Below, in pieces: positions 35,424 to 44,147 of a stretch of 64,000 nt of DNA. Position 1 is the stretch's first letter. Each line of letters begins with the position of its first letter. A model generated the notes under the pieces. The model was not told the DNA's origin. It saw nothing but the letters and a program-made list of their open reading frames with translations, and did not search any database. The stretch is from Edaphobacter modestus (GTDB taxonomy: Bacteria; Acidobacteriota; Terriglobia; Terriglobales; Acidobacteriaceae): contig NZ_SHKW01000001.1 of NCBI RefSeq assembly GCF_004217555.1, positions 4,092,001 to 4,156,000 of the forward strand. Reading direction: 5' to 3'. The position numbers and the translations under genes were made by a program.

Positions 35424-35891
35424 TTACTGGCCGTGGAACTCGAATCCCATCGCGTGGATCACTACTCTTCCCGTTAGCACGAAGAGCAAGAAGAGCAGCG
35501 CGCCGCCTCCGACGTAGGAGGCGGACAGTTTGGCCTGAACAAAATTCGGGTCGTCGGTCTTGATGGAGCGGTATTTCAGCCACCAGCGAATTGTCATGAC
35601 GGGGATGGCGATCTCGAGGAACGCAAAACCTACGATTCCGACAAGACTGAGGAACGGGAAGAATCTCGAGATGAAGAAAGTCAATGCACATCCGGCCATG
35701 ATCTTCAGGTAGCTGGCGTCACTGCAGGCCTGACTGATCTTTGCGGTTTTCTCTGCCGCTTGCTGAGCGGCTGCGGGATCGATGGGAGCGGAACAGAAGG
35801 TGCATTGCTGCATTGAGGTGTTGATGGTCTCGTTGCAGTTGGGGCAAGGGAATACCTGGACCGCTGAGGAAAGACGGAAGTCCTCGGCCAT
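35424..35891 (-). CDS. Zinc-ribbon membrane protein
   Basis: 155 residues. An N-terminal zinc ribbon with Cys16-x-x-Cys19 and Cys30-x-x-Cys33 (FPCPNCNETINTSMQQCTFC) is followed by an Ala/Gln-rich linker (AAQQAAEKTAKISQACSDASY). Then come three hydrophobic segments (YLKIMAGCALTFFISRFFPFL, LVGIVGFAFLEIAIPVMTI, SASYVGGGALLFLLFVLTG). The topology suggests a cytoplasmic metal-binding head on an inner-membrane anchor. The family is found in acidobacteria with unknown function. It is a single gene, converging with the small gene at 35153. Confidence 0.78.
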   Translation of the reverse strand: MAEDFRLSSAVQVFPCPNCNETINTSMQQCTFCSAPIDPAAAQQAAEKTAKISQACSDASYLKIMAGCALTFFISRFFPFLSLVGIVGFAFLEIAIPVMTIRWWLKYRSIKTDDPNFVQAKLSASYVGGGALLFLLFVLTGRVVIHAMGFEFHGQ

Positions 35892-35932
35892 GCTTCTTTC
35901 ACCTCTTGGATTAGTTGGGAAAGATTAGCATG

Positions 35933-35970
35933 AGCGGATTCGCGCTTTGCGCGAATGCCCACCTTACCGA
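35933..35970 (+). repeat. REP-like repeat, first hairpin only, copy D
   Basis: ATTCGCGC-TTT-GCGCGAAT (35938-35956) is a perfect hairpin preceded by GCGG and followed by GCCCACCTTA, matching the first half of the full repeat. The second half is missing. Confidence 0.6.
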
Positions 35971-36185
35971 CAGATACACTCAAATGAAGTTCCTAACAGG
36001 CTCCAGGATCCTCGGGGGATTCAAAGATAGTCGAATCCTGCAGCGCCGCGATTATGTCTTACCTGCTGGAAGATCCCCATCTTCTGAAACTTGTTACCCT
36101 CTATGGACGTGAGAAAGCTGAGTCTTGCTCAGTAATATCCCGGTTAGCTCGTAGACGTGAGGGTCACGAGCATCTGCGTTTCTCT

Positions 36186-37538
36186 TCATTGAGCATTCCT
36201 CTTGTTATCTGGACCCGATTCAGTACCGGGTTCAATGAAGTTCTTGTCTATGGCGGACGTGATCGCTTGGCTAAAATCCTCGATAGAACATGCGTAGGTC
36301 GGAGCCGGACCGCTACATCCCGGTACAAAGATGGGGGAGATCGAAGGCGCATTTTGCGCGGTGAGGGGTTGCAGGTAGCGCATCTGATCCAGAGTCTGAC
36401 TGATGTAGAGTACCTGGACACTGTTCCTGCCTGTGCTGCGGCTTCTGTGAACCTCAAACACCAGGCCGCTTCCCGGCGGCGTTGCATTAAATGTCTGATC
36501 CTGGAGCAGCCAGTCCAAGCGCAGCAGACCGCCAAGCCAGCTGAGGTTGCCGTCGTGCGCATCCAGCAGGACGAAGTGATCGGTCGGAGTGCCAAGGTCG
36601 CCCGGCGTCAACTTATCCGAGGCTGAAGCATCCACCGTGGCGCGGATGCGGTCGGCGAGGTTGGACTCGACCACCTGCGTGGAGTACGGCGTGCGTAGCA
36701 TGAAGTCGTGGTAGCGCGTGTTCATCTCCATCAACTGATCGAGGTCGGCACGGGTGATGCGGCCCCATCCGACCTGTTCCATCGGCATGCCTTCCGTGTA
36801 CTCGAGAAGGAAGTGTTCAGCGAAGTCCGCACCCAGGGTGACGGGGTTTTCTTCGCGCGCATTGCGCGGCATGGCTTTGCCGTCTTTCACCTGCACAGTG
36901 CGGAAGTCTGGCTTGCTCGTGTCGCAGTCCGCACCACCAGTGCAGTCGTGCATCACGTGATACATCATGGCCATCGGCACGGCGAAGGCATGGACGTACC
37001 AGTCGGGATTGTTCGCCATGCGGCCATCTGTCGCGTCTGTCATCCTCTGCTTGTCGACCGTTGCACCGGTGGCTCCGGAGAAGAGCCGGTTGCGCCGACC
37101 GGCCGGTGCCTGATGCACCTGGATAGTGCAGTCGGGCGCCAATCCGTCGAGCATGGCCTTAGCAGAAGCGATGGTGCGCTGTGTGGTATTGGCCTCAACG
37201 TAGATGCCGCGCTGGTCGCACGGTGTTCCTTTCAGCAAGGAGGCATAGCGTGTCCGATACCACTCGCCCAAAAGGTTGAGTGCCTTCGTGCCGTGTGGTG
37301 TCAACACTCCCTCTGCCACGGGCCACGAGGGCCACGGCTGCGCGTTGTATGAGCTGGCACGGATCTCACTCTCGATGGGAGCTCGCACACCGTGGCGGAC
37401 GAGAAGGATGACGCTGCGCAGTTCATCGTCAGTTGATGCATCAGTCTGCGCAACTGCATGTTCTGAAGCGCATGCGCAAGCTGCAACCAGCAGGATGGAC
37501 GTGATGCGGCGGATGAACTTGGCAGTGGATCTCTTCAT
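36186..37538 (-). CDS. Secreted histidine acid phosphatase (phytase/glucose-1-phosphatase type)
   Basis: 450 residues with a signal peptide (SILLVAACACASEHAVA). The branch-2 histidine phosphatase signature is complete: LLVRHGVRAP (residues 46-54), with the nucleophilic His49, and the proton donor HD in VLLDAHDGNLSWLGGLL in the C-terminal third. Members release phosphate from phytate, glucose-1-phosphate or other monoesters in the periplasm; the substrate is not readable here. Several cysteines (CDQRG, CTGGADCDT, CSGPAPTYAC) would be disulphides. It is the last of three minus-strand genes after the TonB receptor and phosphodiesterase genes, which suits organic-phosphate use. Confidence 0.92.
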   Translation of the reverse strand: MKRSTAKFIRRITSILLVAACACASEHAVAQTDASTDDELRSVILLVRHGVRAPIESEIRASSYNAQPWPSWPVAEGVLTPHGTKALNLLGEWYRTRYASLLKGTPCDQRGIYVEANTTQRTIASAKAMLDGLAPDCTIQVHQAPAGRRNRLFSGATGATVDKQRMTDATDGRMANNPDWYVHAFAVPMAMMYHVMHDCTGGADCDTSKPDFRTVQVKDGKAMPRNAREENPVTLGADFAEHFLLEYTEGMPMEQVGWGRITRADLDQLMEMNTRYHDFMLRTPYSTQVVESNLADRIRATVDASASDKLTPGDLGTPTDHFVLLDAHDGNLSWLGGLLRLDWLLQDQTFNATPPGSGLVFEVHRSRSTGRNSVQVLYISQTLDQMRYLQPLTAQNAPSISPIFVPGCSGPAPTYACSIEDFSQAITSAIDKNFIEPGTESGPDNKRNAQ

Positions 37539-37567
37539 TTCTGGAAGCCCCTTCGCGGGAGTCTACA

Positions 37568-37598
37568 GGCAGGGCAGCAGACCTTCGACTGCCCTGCC
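37568..37598 (-). other. Intercistronic hairpin, phosphodiesterase-phosphatase gap
   Basis: GGCAGGGCAG and CTGCCCTGCC pair perfectly around an 11-base loop, directly after the phosphodiesterase stop. On the transcribed strand no T run follows, so it more likely protects or processes mRNA than terminates transcription. Confidence 0.65.
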
Positions 37599-37606
37599 TT
37601 GATTGT

Positions 37607-38677
37607 TTATTTTGCGGAGAAGCTCGTCGCCGATGGTCGCAGCGACTCCGAGTTCTGTTGCAGCAATGGTGCCAGTACCTCGTACTGATCGGTTGCGATG
37701 AAGTTCACACCCGCGGCGATGGCGCCTTTCATGCGCAACATCGCTGCATCGAGTGAGCCGAAGTTATAGCCCTGTCCCCAGCCGTTCTTCTCCACTGGTT
37801 CGGTTGGATCGAAGCCGTCGATGGTATAGAAACGAATCCAGTAGCCGAGTGCGTGCGCGTGGTCGGCCAGCGCGCGCAGGCGTGCCTGGTCTGCAGGTGC
37901 CCAGTCAGCTGCCTTGTGCTGACCACCTTCTTCCACGGCTGCCCATGAGTTATTGGACCAGCGACGGTAGTTGGTTGCGGGCTCCGTCAGCATCTGCTCC
38001 GGTGCGGCGGTCGCCTCCCAGTGCATGCGCTCGGTGGCTGTTTGACCTGCGGGTGCATGCGTGGTGTGGGCCGACCCGAAGAGCAGGAGCTTGCCGCCAA
38101 CCGGCACGGCATCGTTGAAGACCTTTGCCTGCTCGTTCGAATCTTCCGTGATCGCGAGGATGGGCTTGCGATCGATGGGTGAGAGATTATGCGGATTGTC
38201 CGTCTGCATCGCAGTGGAGAGCCACGGCTGATACTCGTTCAACAGGTCCCAGACGGCATGCAGAAGCGCAGGCTGGTTGTCCTTGAAGTCGAAGTGGAGC
38301 ACAACAAGGGGCCAGGTGTTCTGCTTGTTTTCCTTGATGGCCTTCTCGATAGTCGGCCGCACCTGCTCAAAAAAATATTCTCGCAGCGTCGGTTCCTGAC
38401 CGGTGGGATGTGGCGTGTGAGAGACGAGGACGCGGCCTTTGCCTGTCGCGGGATCGACATACCACGCCAGGTCCTGCTCGATGGACACTGGATAGCCGGA
38501 AGATAGCGCACGGTACACGCGGTCGTTCCAATGGCCCTGATAGGGATAGCAATTGTGCGCATCCAGCAGGGGACGGTTGCCGTTGAGAAAGTTCAGGTCG
38601 GCCTTTTGTGCGTGCGCGATGCCAACAGTGGCGCTTAGAAGAAGTGAGGCGAGGTGGAGGACACTCTTACGAGTCAT
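37607..38677 (-). CDS. Secreted phospholipase C/GDPD-like phosphodiesterase
   Basis: 356 residues with a signal peptide (SVLHLASLLLSATVGIAHA). It is a TIM-barrel phosphodiesterase of the PLC-like/GDPD superfamily. Catalytic-type residues are visible: His41 in LLDAHNCYPY, and Glu67 and Asp69 in PVSIEQDLAWYVD, with a second His in VLVSHTPHP. Late strands LGYWIRFYTIDGFD and GVNFIATDQYEVL complete the barrel. It should hydrolyse phosphodiesters (glycerophosphodiesters or inositol lipids) in the periplasm and feed monoesters to the phosphatase encoded next. Metal or Ca2+ dependence cannot be told. It sits between the TonB receptor gene and the phosphatase gene. Confidence 0.87.
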   Translation of the reverse strand: MTRKSVLHLASLLLSATVGIAHAQKADLNFLNGNRPLLDAHNCYPYQGHWNDRVYRALSSGYPVSIEQDLAWYVDPATGKGRVLVSHTPHPTGQEPTLREYFFEQVRPTIEKAIKENKQNTWPLVVLHFDFKDNQPALLHAVWDLLNEYQPWLSTAMQTDNPHNLSPIDRKPILAITEDSNEQAKVFNDAVPVGGKLLLFGSAHTTHAPAGQTATERMHWEATAAPEQMLTEPATNYRRWSNNSWAAVEEGGQHKAADWAPADQARLRALADHAHALGYWIRFYTIDGFDPTEPVEKNGWGQGYNFGSLDAAMLRMKGAIAAGVNFIATDQYEVLAPLLQQNSESLRPSATSFSAK

Positions 38678-38713
38678 GCGAAGCTCCGGGTGACAGGCGA
38701 TCTGGCGATAATG

Positions 38714-38753
38714 CCGTTGCGCACGCCGCGTGAGGTCGCGGCGTGCGCAACGG
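38714..38753 (-). other. Perfect 17-bp intercistronic hairpin, receptor-phosphodiesterase gap
   Basis: CCGTTGCGCACGCCGCG pairs without error with CGCGGCGTGCGCAACGG around TGAGGT. It lies 12 bases after the TonB receptor stop. No T tract follows on the transcribed (minus) strand, which argues for mRNA 3'-end protection or partial termination rather than a plain terminator. Confidence 0.75.
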
Positions 38754-38764
38754 GCTTTCTTTGA

Positions 38765-41700
38765 TTAGAACGATAGCCGAAGGGCGAACTGCATAATGCG
38801 GGGGTCGCCAGCGAGCGAAGTAATGGTGCCAACGCTGCTGGAGGTAAGCGATGCGCTGGGTTGCGCAAACAGAGTGGAGTTTGTCAGGTTGAAGACTTCC
38901 CAGCGGAACTGCAGCTTTGTACGCTCGGTGATGCCGAAGTCGCGCGTTAATCCGAAATCGAAGACACTGGTGTGCGGTCCGCGAAGCGTGTTGAGACCGT
39001 TGTTGCCGGAGGCTACACCCGCTTGCGGGAAAGCGTAGGCATCCGCCGTACCTGGCGACAGTGCCTGGCAGTTCTTATTGGCAGAGTAATAGAACCAGCA
39101 CTTTACGTTGCCCACGATCTTCGGCGTTCCGACAAGATTGGGAAGTGCGGTGCCGTTGCCGTTGATGTCAATCGCGGTGTTGTAGTTGCCGCCAAGCGAT
39201 ACGGTAAACGGCAGACCGGTCGAATAACTGTAGACACCCGACGTACGCCATCCGCCCAATAGCGCCGATCCGATGCCATTGTTGATCAGCGCCTTGCCTC
39301 GTCCGAAGGGCAGTTCGTACACGTAGGACGCCACAAAGTGGTTGGGGACGTCGGACCCGCTAAGCGCGTCGACGAAGGTGGTGGTGTAGCTGGTCGAAGT
39401 TGCCTTGGAGTGCGTGTACGCGACCTGCAGCGTCAATCCGTGCGTGGAACGCCGCTGCAAGCCGACCTCAAGACCTGAGTAGTGTCCCATGCCGACTGCG
39501 TGCGAGAACTCCAGATAACCGAAGTTCGGGTAAGGCTGGATCTTGGTATTGGGCAAATACTGGTTCAGGTCGTTGATAACGTCCAGGCTGCTCGACCGCG
39601 TTCCGACGTAGTCGGCGGTCAGTACCATTTGGCCGGGCAGTTCGCGCTGAAAACCGACGCTCCATGCCTGCGTCGTAGGCGTAGGTGAGTCGTACTGCAT
39701 TGCATGAATATGCGTTAGCGAGTAGTTCACATTATTGGGGTCCAGCAGGCCATTTGGGAAGCCGTTCTTCAGTAGAAAGGCTGGATTGTTACCGCTGGCG
39801 TTGAGTGTTGAAGAAAGCAGGAACGGCGGGTTCAGTGCGAGCTGGTCCTCACTGCCAGCGCGCTTGAAGAGAAGGTAGTAGAGACCATAGCCACCACGCA
39901 GGACCGTCTTATCTCCCAGAGCGTAGGAGAGGCCCACGCGAGGAGCAAAGTTGGTGGTGTTCACTTGAACCACCGAGCGGTCCTCAATGGAACCGGCCTT
40001 TGCGCTGATGAGCGATCCGCTGCCGGCCGGGTTGAAGTTTGCGAGCTGATTCTTCGCAGAGTAGGGCGGAGTGGCGAAGTCGTACCGCAGGCCGAGATTC
40101 GCGGTCAGCCGTCGCGTGATCTTCCAGTCGTCCTGCACGAAGCCCGATGTCATCCAGAGGCGCTGGTCGACGAAGTAGACGTTTGACAACGAGCCCTGGA
40201 AGACATATCCAGTGAGGCCGTCAGCATAGGGATTTCCGGTAAAGCTGCCGTTGAAAGTGAGACCGCCGTTCGATCCGGACTCGTCCTTATAGAGGTTGCG
40301 CATAGGCAGACGGATGTCGACGCCGGCGCGGATGAAATGGGCTCCGTGCGTGATGGAGAGCGTATCGGTGTATTGCCACTGCTGTGGCACCTGCTGCTTC
40401 GGAAGGAAGCCGGGTGACCCGATGAACGTGAGACCGGTGTACTGAGTCAGGCCGATGCCACCCTGTGTCGCCGGATTGTCCGGCACACCGGGAATATAGT
40501 CCGAGTTATTGTTCAAGCCGAAGGGTTGCTGCTGGTCCGCGGCGAAGTTGCGTACAAATCCGAGCCGGAAGTCATTCGTCATGCGCGGGCTCAGGATATG
40601 GGTCCAACCCAGTACGGCGGCCCACGCCTTCAGTGTGGAGTTACCCCAGGAGGATGTGCTGCTGCCGTCTGCGATGCCACCGAAGTACCCGGGCACATCG
40701 CGCTGACGGCTGGACGAGGTGTAACGCGCGAAGAAGAGGTTGTTGCTGTTCGGGTCGTAGTCCACGCGCGCGTCGTAACTCTTGTTGTCGTCCAGCAGCG
40801 AACCCGTGCGCGCATAGTTATTCACCGTGCCGGGCAGGTTTGCGTTTGGGAAGGCGTTGAGGATCTTCTGACCATAGAGATCGATGAGATTGGAAGGCAC
40901 TTTATTGTCAGGGAAGGGAATCCCCGTGACGGGATCTTTGATCGTCGCATACGTAACCCCGTTAGCTGCGGCTGCCGCTGGGCTGAAGTCGCCGGCGCGT
41001 TCGTTCGCCAGCGGCACGGTGGAGAGTCGCGTGATGCCCTGGCGAATGCGCGTGCCCTCGTAGTTGAAGAAGCCGAAGAGCTTGCCACGAATGATGGGGC
41101 CGCCGAAGTTGCCGCCAAACTGGTTCTGGATCTCCTTGGGCTTCGCCAGGCCGGATTGGTTGGAGAAGTAGTCATTGGCATCGAAGACGCGGTTTCGCAG
41201 GTATTCAAAGAGCAGGCCGTGGAACTGATCGGTACCGCCCTTGGTTGTCACGTCGATGACGGCACCAGGGCTACGTCCGTAGGCGGCAGTGTAAGCGTTG
41301 CTGATGAGTTTGAATTCGCCGATCACATCGACGGACGGGCGTGCGGCAGAGGCGGACAGTTCCTGTAGGTTCTCCGAGAAGGTGTTGTTATCGATGCCGT
41401 CGAGGATGTAATTGTTCTGCTCGTTGCCGATGCCGTGGATGACGAAGAGGCCGGTAGAACCGGAGGTGCTGCTGCCGCTCTGCTGGGTGAAGCGCTGCGC
41501 CTGCACGCCGGGAACCAGGCGGATGAGGTCGTCCCAGTTGCGCTGGAAGAGCGGCGTGCCCTGAATGGTCTGGTTGTCGATCACGGTGCCTATCGAGGCG
41601 TCGTCACGCTGCAATTCTGAGGTTTGCGTGGTCACATCCACCTGTGCAGCCGTGCCCGCCACTAGCAGGTGAAAGTCGAGGCGAGCATTCTCAGACGGGT

Positions 41701-41992
41701 CGAGCGCTGTGGTTGTAGATTGATTCTGGAATCCAGGAGCTGCAACCGTGATGCGGTACCTCCCCACGGGCAGGCCAACAAAGGTGTAGTAGCCCGCCGC
41801 GTCGGTGCGCGTAGTACGGGAGACGCGTGTCTCCTCGTTGATCTCCGTCACCTGCAGCGAAGGAACGATCGCACCTGTGGGATCGGTCACCAACCCCGAA
41901 AGAGAAGCGACGCCTGCCTGAGCCATGGCTTTCACGGGCACGATGAGGCAGCACAGAATCAAGATGTGGAGTGGAAGCCGGGCTCGGAACAT
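38765..41992 (-). CDS. TonB-dependent receptor, Oar-like with carboxypeptidase-regulatory domain
   Basis: 1075 residues. Signal peptide (PLHILILCCLIVPVKAMA), then a CarboxypepD_reg-like domain (VASLSGLVTDPTGAIVPSLQVTEINEETRVSRTTRTDAAGYYTFVGLPVGRYRITV). A plug domain follows (LFQRNWDDLIRLVPGVQ, YILDGIDNNTFSENLQE, GRSPGAVIDVTTKGGTDQFHG), then a long 22-stranded barrel ending MQFALRLSF, the terminal aromatic of outer-membrane proteins. Oar-like receptors are numerous in acidobacteria; most ligands are unknown. First gene of a unit with two periplasmic phosphoester hydrolases, so it may import a phosphorylated or lipid compound. The start is backed by AGGTGA upstream. A regulator gene is divergent, 386 bases away. 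Confidence 0.93.
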   Translation of the reverse strand: MFRARLPLHILILCCLIVPVKAMAQAGVASLSGLVTDPTGAIVPSLQVTEINEETRVSRTTRTDAAGYYTFVGLPVGRYRITVAAPGFQNQSTTTALDPSENARLDFHLLVAGTAAQVDVTTQTSELQRDDASIGTVIDNQTIQGTPLFQRNWDDLIRLVPGVQAQRFTQQSGSSTSGSTGLFVIHGIGNEQNNYILDGIDNNTFSENLQELSASAARPSVDVIGEFKLISNAYTAAYGRSPGAVIDVTTKGGTDQFHGLLFEYLRNRVFDANDYFSNQSGLAKPKEIQNQFGGNFGGPIIRGKLFGFFNYEGTRIRQGITRLSTVPLANERAGDFSPAAAAANGVTYATIKDPVTGIPFPDNKVPSNLIDLYGQKILNAFPNANLPGTVNNYARTGSLLDDNKSYDARVDYDPNSNNLFFARYTSSSRQRDVPGYFGGIADGSSTSSWGNSTLKAWAAVLGWTHILSPRMTNDFRLGFVRNFAADQQQPFGLNNNSDYIPGVPDNPATQGGIGLTQYTGLTFIGSPGFLPKQQVPQQWQYTDTLSITHGAHFIRAGVDIRLPMRNLYKDESGSNGGLTFNGSFTGNPYADGLTGYVFQGSLSNVYFVDQRLWMTSGFVQDDWKITRRLTANLGLRYDFATPPYSAKNQLANFNPAGSGSLISAKAGSIEDRSVVQVNTTNFAPRVGLSYALGDKTVLRGGYGLYYLLFKRAGSEDQLALNPPFLLSSTLNASGNNPAFLLKNGFPNGLLDPNNVNYSLTHIHAMQYDSPTPTTQAWSVGFQRELPGQMVLTADYVGTRSSSLDVINDLNQYLPNTKIQPYPNFGYLEFSHAVGMGHYSGLEVGLQRRSTHGLTLQVAYTHSKATSTSYTTTFVDALSGSDVPNHFVASYVYELPFGRGKALINNGIGSALLGGWRTSGVYSYSTGLPFTVSLGGNYNTAIDINGNGTALPNLVGTPKIVGNVKCWFYYSANKNCQALSPGTADAYAFPQAGVASGNNGLNTLRGPHTSVFDFGLTRDFGITERTKLQFRWEVFNLTNSTLFAQPSASLTSSSVGTITSLAGDPRIMQFALRLSF

Positions 41993-42378
41993 TCAGTGTC
42001 ACCTATGGAAAGTCAGCATTGACGCAGCCCGAAGGTCCGGCATGAGACCGGCAGCACAAAGGAACATTGCGTGTGACCTCACCTTAGGCGTATCCGTAAA
42101 CGCGATGAAAGTGTTTACCCGGGCGGTATGGGCGCCACACATGGATTGCGCGGGCACAACCCTTTGATTCCGGATCGCTTCGGTAGACATGAAACTTCGG
42201 TAAATACCGCTCGTTGCCGTGTCGTATCAGACGTTTTGGGGCGCGTGTATCCACGTCCTTCACACGTCCGCCACGCAGCGCAGTAACCTCAGGTTCATGG
42301 TCCCGTTACACGTGATCGATATATTTGGCGCATGCGAGATGTCGGGGAACATTTGGTGTGAGTCAGGGTTCTCTCGAC
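41993..42378. promoter_or_regulatory. Divergent promoter region, receptor/regulator
   Basis: A 386-base region shared by the receptor unit and the regulator gene. It contains GTAAAC-N11-GTTTAC (42096-42118) and the short palindrome CGGTA-AA-TACCG (42198-42209), both candidate operators. No strong consensus promoter was identified by eye. Confidence 0.45.
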
Positions 42379-43701
42379 ATGGAACAGGAGGAAGCAGCTC
42401 CAAGCGCTCCCGTGGCTTTCGATCTCATGGATTGTCATGAGTCCATCCAAAGGATGAGTCAGAGTAGGCACTTCAGGAAGGCGCCGCTTCTTACATCCTT
42501 TCTATTGCACGTGTGCGAACGCTCTCTTGCCGCACCCGGCGATCGGATCACCGAGTATGAGATTGGTGTGCAGGTCTTCCGCCGCTCGAAGAGCTTCGAT
42601 CCGCGGCAGGACAACATCGTTCGATCCTATGCACGCCAGTTGCGAAAGCGGCTTGAGGAGTATTACAGCACGGACGGCTCCAGCGAGACCCTCCGAATCC
42701 TTCTTCCCAAGGGGGGATACACTCCGGTCTTCGAAAAGCACTGGCCGCAGCAGCTGACGCCGCAATTGGAGGCTCTGGAAGATACGCAGTTTACCGCAAG
42801 TGAGACGCCCATTCCGGCCTCACTGGATCGCGGGAACAAATCGGCCTGGCTTCTCTGGAGCGGGCCGTTGGCTCTGTTCTGCTCCCTGCTGATCTTCGCC
42901 ACAACCTGGCGCATGCTGCACACCCGGCAACAACAGACCGCGAATACGGTGAGCCCGCTACACTCGCTCTGGTCGCAGATCTTCTCTGACAGGCGAGATA
43001 CTTTCGTCATTCCCAGCGACATCGGCTTCGTCATTATGCAGCAAGCCAATCGCCGGACATTCACGCTCGCGGAGTACCTGGGATGGCAAGCGGCCAACCA
43101 TGCACCCGATAACCTGGCCATGTCCTACCTGAAGGATCAGAGTTACACGAGCATACTGAATCTCAATTTTGTGTCGCAGCTGCAACGACTTCCTGAGGCA
43201 TCTTCCGAACGCTTCCTCATCCGCGCGACGAGAGCGTTGCGCCTGGAAGATCTGCAAGAGAGCAACGCGGTACTCCTTGGATCGAATCTCAGTAATCCGT
43301 GGGCGGAGCTCTTCGCCCCTCAGCTCAACTTCCATTTTGTGAACCACCCTGAGAGCGACAGCTACTGGGTCAGCAATGGTGCTCCGGCGCCAGGCGAGCG
43401 TTCTGTCTACGGAGATCCCACAAAAAGCTATCGGCACCAGACCTATGGTGTCATTGCCTTTCTGCCGAACCTCAGCAACAACGGTCACGTTCTGCTCATT
43501 CAAGGGCTGGATGCTGCTGGCACGCAAGCGGCGGTGGATCTTCTCCTTGAAGACACAGAGTCGATGAACGTGCTCCTGGCTCAGGCCGCTGGGCCAGACG
43601 GCGCAATAAAGAGCTTTGAAGTGCTAGTGGAAGCCACAAGCATCGGCTTCGATTCACGCGCTGTGAACTGTCATATCTTAGCGAAACGAATCTATCACTG
43701 A
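42379..43701 (+). CDS. Membrane-tethered winged-helix regulator (ToxR-like layout)
   Basis: About 440 residues from the ATG at 42379; earlier in-frame GTG (42358) and TTG (42325) starts are possible. The N-terminal 120 residues carry a DNA-binding-like domain: SRHFRKAPLLTSFLLHVCERSL, ITEYEIGVQVFRRSKSFDPR, DNIVRSYARQLRKRLEEYY and LRILLPKGGYTPVFE. One membrane helix follows (SAWLLWSGPLALFCSLLIFATTW). The remaining 250 or so residues are periplasmic and end in a domain with GVIAFLPNLSNNGHVLLIQGLDAAGTQAAVDLL. This order suggests a one-component sensor-regulator like ToxR/CadC. It is divergent from the TonB receptor unit, which it probably controls. It is homologous along its length to the protein encoded at 62565. 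DNA binding is inferred. Confidence 0.75.
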   Translation: MEQEEAAPSAPVAFDLMDCHESIQRMSQSRHFRKAPLLTSFLLHVCERSLAAPGDRITEYEIGVQVFRRSKSFDPRQDNIVRSYARQLRKRLEEYYSTDGSSETLRILLPKGGYTPVFEKHWPQQLTPQLEALEDTQFTASETPIPASLDRGNKSAWLLWSGPLALFCSLLIFATTWRMLHTRQQQTANTVSPLHSLWSQIFSDRRDTFVIPSDIGFVIMQQANRRTFTLAEYLGWQAANHAPDNLAMSYLKDQSYTSILNLNFVSQLQRLPEASSERFLIRATRALRLEDLQESNAVLLGSNLSNPWAELFAPQLNFHFVNHPESDSYWVSNGAPAPGERSVYGDPTKSYRHQTYGVIAFLPNLSNNGHVLLIQGLDAAGTQAAVDLLLEDTESMNVLLAQAAGPDGAIKSFEVLVEATSIGFDSRAVNCHILAKRIYH

Positions 43702-44147
43702 CTTTGCGCGCTGAAACTTACCCATGCAGTCGGCTACCATCCTGATCCCGTTAGGTGGATCAGTAACGGAACGTCGGCTTGTAGCCAGGTTTCCACTCTC
43801 GTGAAGGGTGATGGCCTACCCCCGGGTGCGTGTTCCTGCAAGCTCCCTATTATGTGCAACTTCTATGTTTTCAACAGGCTAAAGTATTGAAGATAAATAG
43901 TTTAATGCCAAAAATATTGAAAACAAAGGGGTTGTTCTCAGGATTTCAGCGGGAGTGGCGTTGATTCCCGAGCTATTTCAAGTGTAGCTGATGGAAGGTA
44001 ACTGATCGGCAACCTGGATCTGTTTTGGAATCATGGAGATGCGTTGTTTTTGGACTTGACAGGATTTTTGTGGGGTGCCCCCCGAATCTCGGTGCCGCCC
44101 TCGTGCGCCGAAACGCACTTTAAACTGTAGCCCGAGGAAGATAACGA
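43702..44147. other. Intergenic region with hairpin and repeat copy
   Basis: 446 bases. Near its start CTGATCC and GGATCAG pair (43742-43763, loop 8), possibly the end of the regulator transcript. The middle is AT-rich. From 43970 a dispersed repeat runs toward the acetyltransferase gene. No gene seen. Confidence 0.5.
43970..44075 (+). repeat. Dispersed intergenic repeat, copy 2 (promoter-like)
   Basis: GAGCTATTTCAAGTGTAGC...ATCGGCA and, 45 bases on, TTGACAGG. It matches the sequence at 25730-25820 in words and spacing. Both copies precede plus-strand genes. Confidence 0.5.

Noticed and set aside
36147..36171. GCTCGT...ACGAGC as a terminator of the phosphatase gene
   Set aside because: Only six pairs with a 13-base loop and no T tract; too weak to call.
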